Assembly (NCBI GenBank): GCA_024138015.1
Contig: JAMXBB010000002.1
Span: 13,740,118 to 13,804,117, forward strand
Source: Lumnitzera littorea
Taxonomy: Eukaryota; Streptophyta; Magnoliopsida; Myrtales; Combretaceae
DNA: 64,000 bases
Reading direction: 5' to 3'
Shown piece by piece: positions 60,801 through 64,000 of the stretch. A model generated the notes under the pieces. The model was not told where the DNA came from and made no database searches. It was given only the letters and a program-made list of their open reading frames with translations. The stretch's first letter is position 1; every line of letters starts with the position of its first letter. The position numbers and the translations under genes were made by a program.

Positions 60801-62514
60801 CGATATATGAAAGTTTCTTACATTGAGCATTAAGGTAATGTACATTTAGGTTTGATGGGTTTGATACATGAAGGAATGCTTAGGGTACTAAGTCCCTTAA
60901 GGATTTTTCAAAATATCTTTTTGGTACTTTCACATTTTTAAACAAAATGCTTAGTCTTAAAGTCAAACCACATGTCTTATTTTAATTAATTGACAAAGCC
61001 CCTTAGCAATAGTGTTAAAAAATGATACACTTATTCTTATTATTCTTACTCCTTTAAAAAGTGAATATTGGGTTATGTTTATGGGGAACTTAAACTTAAT
61101 ACTAAACTATGGTGATCCTATTCTAAATTAAGCAAATTGATTTTAAGATTGTTGAGAGCTAGAATGAAAAATTTAAATGACTACCATGCTAAATGCATAG
61201 CAACACCAGAGGGTCTTGAAATCAAGAGATGTACAAATTATCAGTGTTATTAAACCTAGATTAACCCATATGATTAAACCTAGTTCGACCTAACCCTTTT
61301 ATAAAACTAATCCAATCAAACTACAATCTAACTTCAAGTCCAACTCAATTTATCCCTTTAACTTTTAACCTTCTCACATGTTTGAGTTAACTACTTAGAT
61401 TGGATCTAACAATATTGCAAATTATTAGATTACTGAATAAGTTTTGCATTGAAAATGAAAATGACTATCAAAGATTTGACCTAACTCACTAGACCTTGCC
61501 TACCTCTTGAAGTAATGAAACTTTAGTTATATCATAAGTAGTCCCATTAAAACAATTTATCTATAATTATCAACTATAGCAAGCTAATCTCACAACAACA
61601 TTAAACTTATTACTTTAAGAAGAAAAGCTCTGAATACAACCAAAATACAGGTATAAAGGTAAATAAGGAAATAAAAAACATCAAAAGAAGTATTCTCCTC
61701 ATTAATGTCTTCAATTCCATCTTGTGAATGTGTAATCCATTCATCATAATGACTTGGAAGCCTTAAAATCACTTAAGATGTGTTATGGGCAATGGGGTTT
61801 GGTGCCAAAAAACTAAAACAAAAGTGATGGTGTAGAATGAAAAATGGAGCGACTAGTATTGTACTTTTTTTCTCTCAATTATTGCTAATCTCTATCCTTA
61901 AGTAAAACTGAAATTGTCTTAGTCCATGTTTATATTCAATTTCACATGACTCTTTAATTTTTGGATCAATAGTTAAATTCCTTAGAATGGTAGGCGAATT
62001 CATTCATTAAGTGTACATGGTAGATTTAGTCGTATAGCTAGTCTAGGCTTTATTTTCTTATTTATTTTTTACTTGTAATAAATATTTTGTATATTTCTCA
62101 ATTTCACACACTTTTCTTATTATTAGTACAAAAAATCACACATAAAAATAACATTCAATTAGGATAACAACAAATATGAAATAGAAGCCATCAAAGTCCA
62201 ATTTTGTCATCCTTTTCCATAATCCATTACAATCAACACAAGAATGCATTTCATCATTTTTAGATAAGATTTTACAAGAAAAAGAACAATGAAATGCATG
62301 AATATATATTAATTAAATAGGGATAAATATATTGTTTTACACACTTATTGAATGTTAACCCCCTAACCAAGGCTTAATCCACTTATTAGAATCGTTTATA
62401 AGTGCTTAGATACAACAATCCTTGGTTGGACAGAGTAGTTGGATAAGAGGAGGTAAAATTAGATTAGAGCCATTAAATCAAATAAATGTAGGTTATTGAT
62501 TTGTTAAGGTCTCT

Positions 62515-62521
62515 TATATAA
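62515..62521 (+). promoter_or_regulatory. candidate TATA box (possible LTR or promoter)
   Basis: TATATAA in 'tcttatataagggagttc', followed by a leader-like stretch with (CT)n at 62584-62601. No coding sequence follows within the next kilobase, so an LTR relic is at least as likely as a gene promoter. Confidence 0.3.
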
Positions 62522-63752
62522 GGGAGTTCTCTCCTTATTTGTAAATAATCCATAAATACAAGCTCTCATACCTACTATTATGCCTCTCTCTCTCTCTCTC
62601 TAAACTTTTTAGTAAGTGTGTTCTTCTATCTTTTATAGGAAAAGCCAACTTAGCCCCTCTATAGTGATTATAGAGAGTCTAATTATTGGATGTAAGAGTT
62701 AGTTCAACACTTTTCGAGTGACATACCTCACCAAGCTCATTTGTAGTGAGCCAGTCATTGTGTTGCCTTTATAGGATAAGTTTTTAGAGAAAGCTTATAG
62801 CAAATCTCTTCATTATAACAACTCTAATACTGTGAAAGTTTAGGTTATTGCAACCTAGTCCTTTTCTTCCTATAGATTTGATTTTATATTGTTATGGCAA
62901 ACAAAAAATAAAATAGATGATATGAAAATCCTAAATTAAAAAATAAGATTCGACGTGATTTGTATTTATTGATGGGTAAATGGCTACAAACTTTAAAATT
63001 TGAATCAATATAACTTTTTATTAGTAATCACATATTGTATCAAACAATATGAGACAAGCAACCAAAATATAATGGCCACCACTCGTAAAATCTATTAAAA
63101 TTGAAAAGAACCCTAAAACGAAATAAAGTGATAATTTCTTACATGCTCATGTAAGCATTTACTTGCTTGGATTGAAAATTGCCCTCTTAAGTTGAAATTC
63201 TATATCAAAAATTGCAATTTACTTTGCATTCTTATATTGTTGTTTTACTTTTATGATAAACCTATTAAAAATCCTCTAAGTTTATACTAAATTTTAATTA
63301 AGTACCTTATATGTTTACAACAAATTGAATTATTAATTTCATGTTTTAAGTAAGGCATTTGAGTTATCTATGTTTACACTATCACAACTAATAATAAGTC
63401 TTCTAAGTTATCATTATAAATTGTAGAGGGCTAAATCTAACTCATGGGCTTCAAGTTTAATAACAATATGGATTTGACTCTCTAGGCTAAGGTGACAAGG
63501 CTTAAAGAGTCAAACCCATAAGAACTCGGGATGATTAAGGGAGATTTGGCATGGTGAGCTTAGAGTAGGACTCATTGAATTAGTCTACCCAATCTAATTT
63601 TTCTTGGTCTGGCTCATACTAAAAGATAATAAAACCATTTATTTGGGCCTAAACCCATGAAAAGAGCTCACTTAAGATCCATTTATAGGAGGCTTTAATC
63701 TTAGCCAATAGCTAACATCACACTCCAACGGATCAAATCCACCTATCACTCC

Positions 63753-63760
63753 TATAAATA
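63753..63760 (+). promoter_or_regulatory. candidate TATA box near the window end
   Basis: TATAAATA in 'cctataaataccccattc', a near-ideal plant TATA, with CA-rich sequence about 30 bp downstream (ctcattcagacaagag). Any transcript would run off the window. It could belong to a gene or to an LTR. Confidence 0.35.
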
Positions 63761-64000
63761 CCCCATTCATTTCCTCATTCAGACAAGAGACAAATTTCAA
63801 CTAATCCTGTTACTTTACTAGAATTCTATCTTAAAGATTAAATACTCAAACATCTCAAGAATATTACCCCATTCTTCATCTACTGTAGAGTTTGATGTCA
63901 TCATACTCCCTCACTTATCACTTGATGTGTTAAAGCCTACTGAGACTACCTACTCCTTCTCTCTATCCTAACTCACTTAATCATCCCATACATGCAAGTC

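Larger units (their letters stand above)
55807..64000. other. gene-poor intergenic region
   Basis: Eight kilobases with no open frame that resembles a protein. The region 57050-57890 holds irregular direct repeats. The text near 58555 ('ggagggctacctcctacttagcac') faintly recalls a gypsy element internal motif but is too short to call. (CT)n occurs at 62584-62601. Two TATA-type sites, 62515-62521 and 63753-63760, are listed separately. The remaining stretches (58000-62400) are AT-rich with runs of short imperfect motifs and nothing I can name. Confidence 0.6.

Overview
This window is repeat-rich, AT-rich eudicot nuclear DNA. It holds one apparently functional protein gene, a three-exon GAMYB-type R2R3-MYB gene on the + strand, plus the decayed pseudogene of a DUF1749 alpha/beta-hydrolase on the - strand. 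Almost everything else recognisable is mobile or viral in origin. The species cannot be fixed from the sequence. The MYB gene, the plant-only retroelement lineages and the endogenous plant pararetrovirus place it among flowering plants, most likely eudicots.

Layout: 1-8519 is the 3' part of a decayed SIRE/Maximus-like Ty1/copia element (gag, protease, integrase, RT, RNase H, an env-like third ORF, polypurine tract and 3' LTR). 8522-12158 is intergenic DNA and the MYB upstream region. 12159-15972 is the MYB gene, with a SINE in intron 1, a miR159 site in exon 2 and an upstream ORF in the leader. 15973-20387 is intergenic.

20388-44103 is a nested locus. A roughly genome-length endogenous caulimovirid (petuvirus/florendovirus-like: tRNA-Met primer site, movement, capsid, protease, RT, RNase H, promoter) is split by a 16.4-kb Ogre/Tat-type Ty3/gypsy element on the - strand (27144-43574). 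The gypsy element has 2.6-kb LTRs, a degraded primer site, an extra ORF1, gag, protease, a predicted intron between protease and RT, a pol frame broken only by stops where it can be read as open segments, a 3' UTR minisatellite with dimeric higher-order structure, and a polypurine tract. The flanking 5-bp duplication survives with one transition. One of its LTRs carries a 376-bp duplication ending at the only N in the window, which looks like an assembly artefact.

44105-49864 is intergenic with local duplications. 49865-51294 is the hydrolase pseudogene. 53733-55806 is a solo LTR of the same gypsy family with a perfect target-site duplication. 55807-64000 is gene-poor DNA with degenerate repeats and two TATA-type promoter-like sites near the end.

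The strongest leads are the spliceable intron in the Ogre-like element, the dimeric minisatellite in its 3' UTR, tRNA-like A/B boxes shared by all three LTRs, the reconstructable viral/retroelement nesting, and the layered post-transcriptional control signals on the MYB gene. All coordinates and alignments were read by eye; no database search was run.
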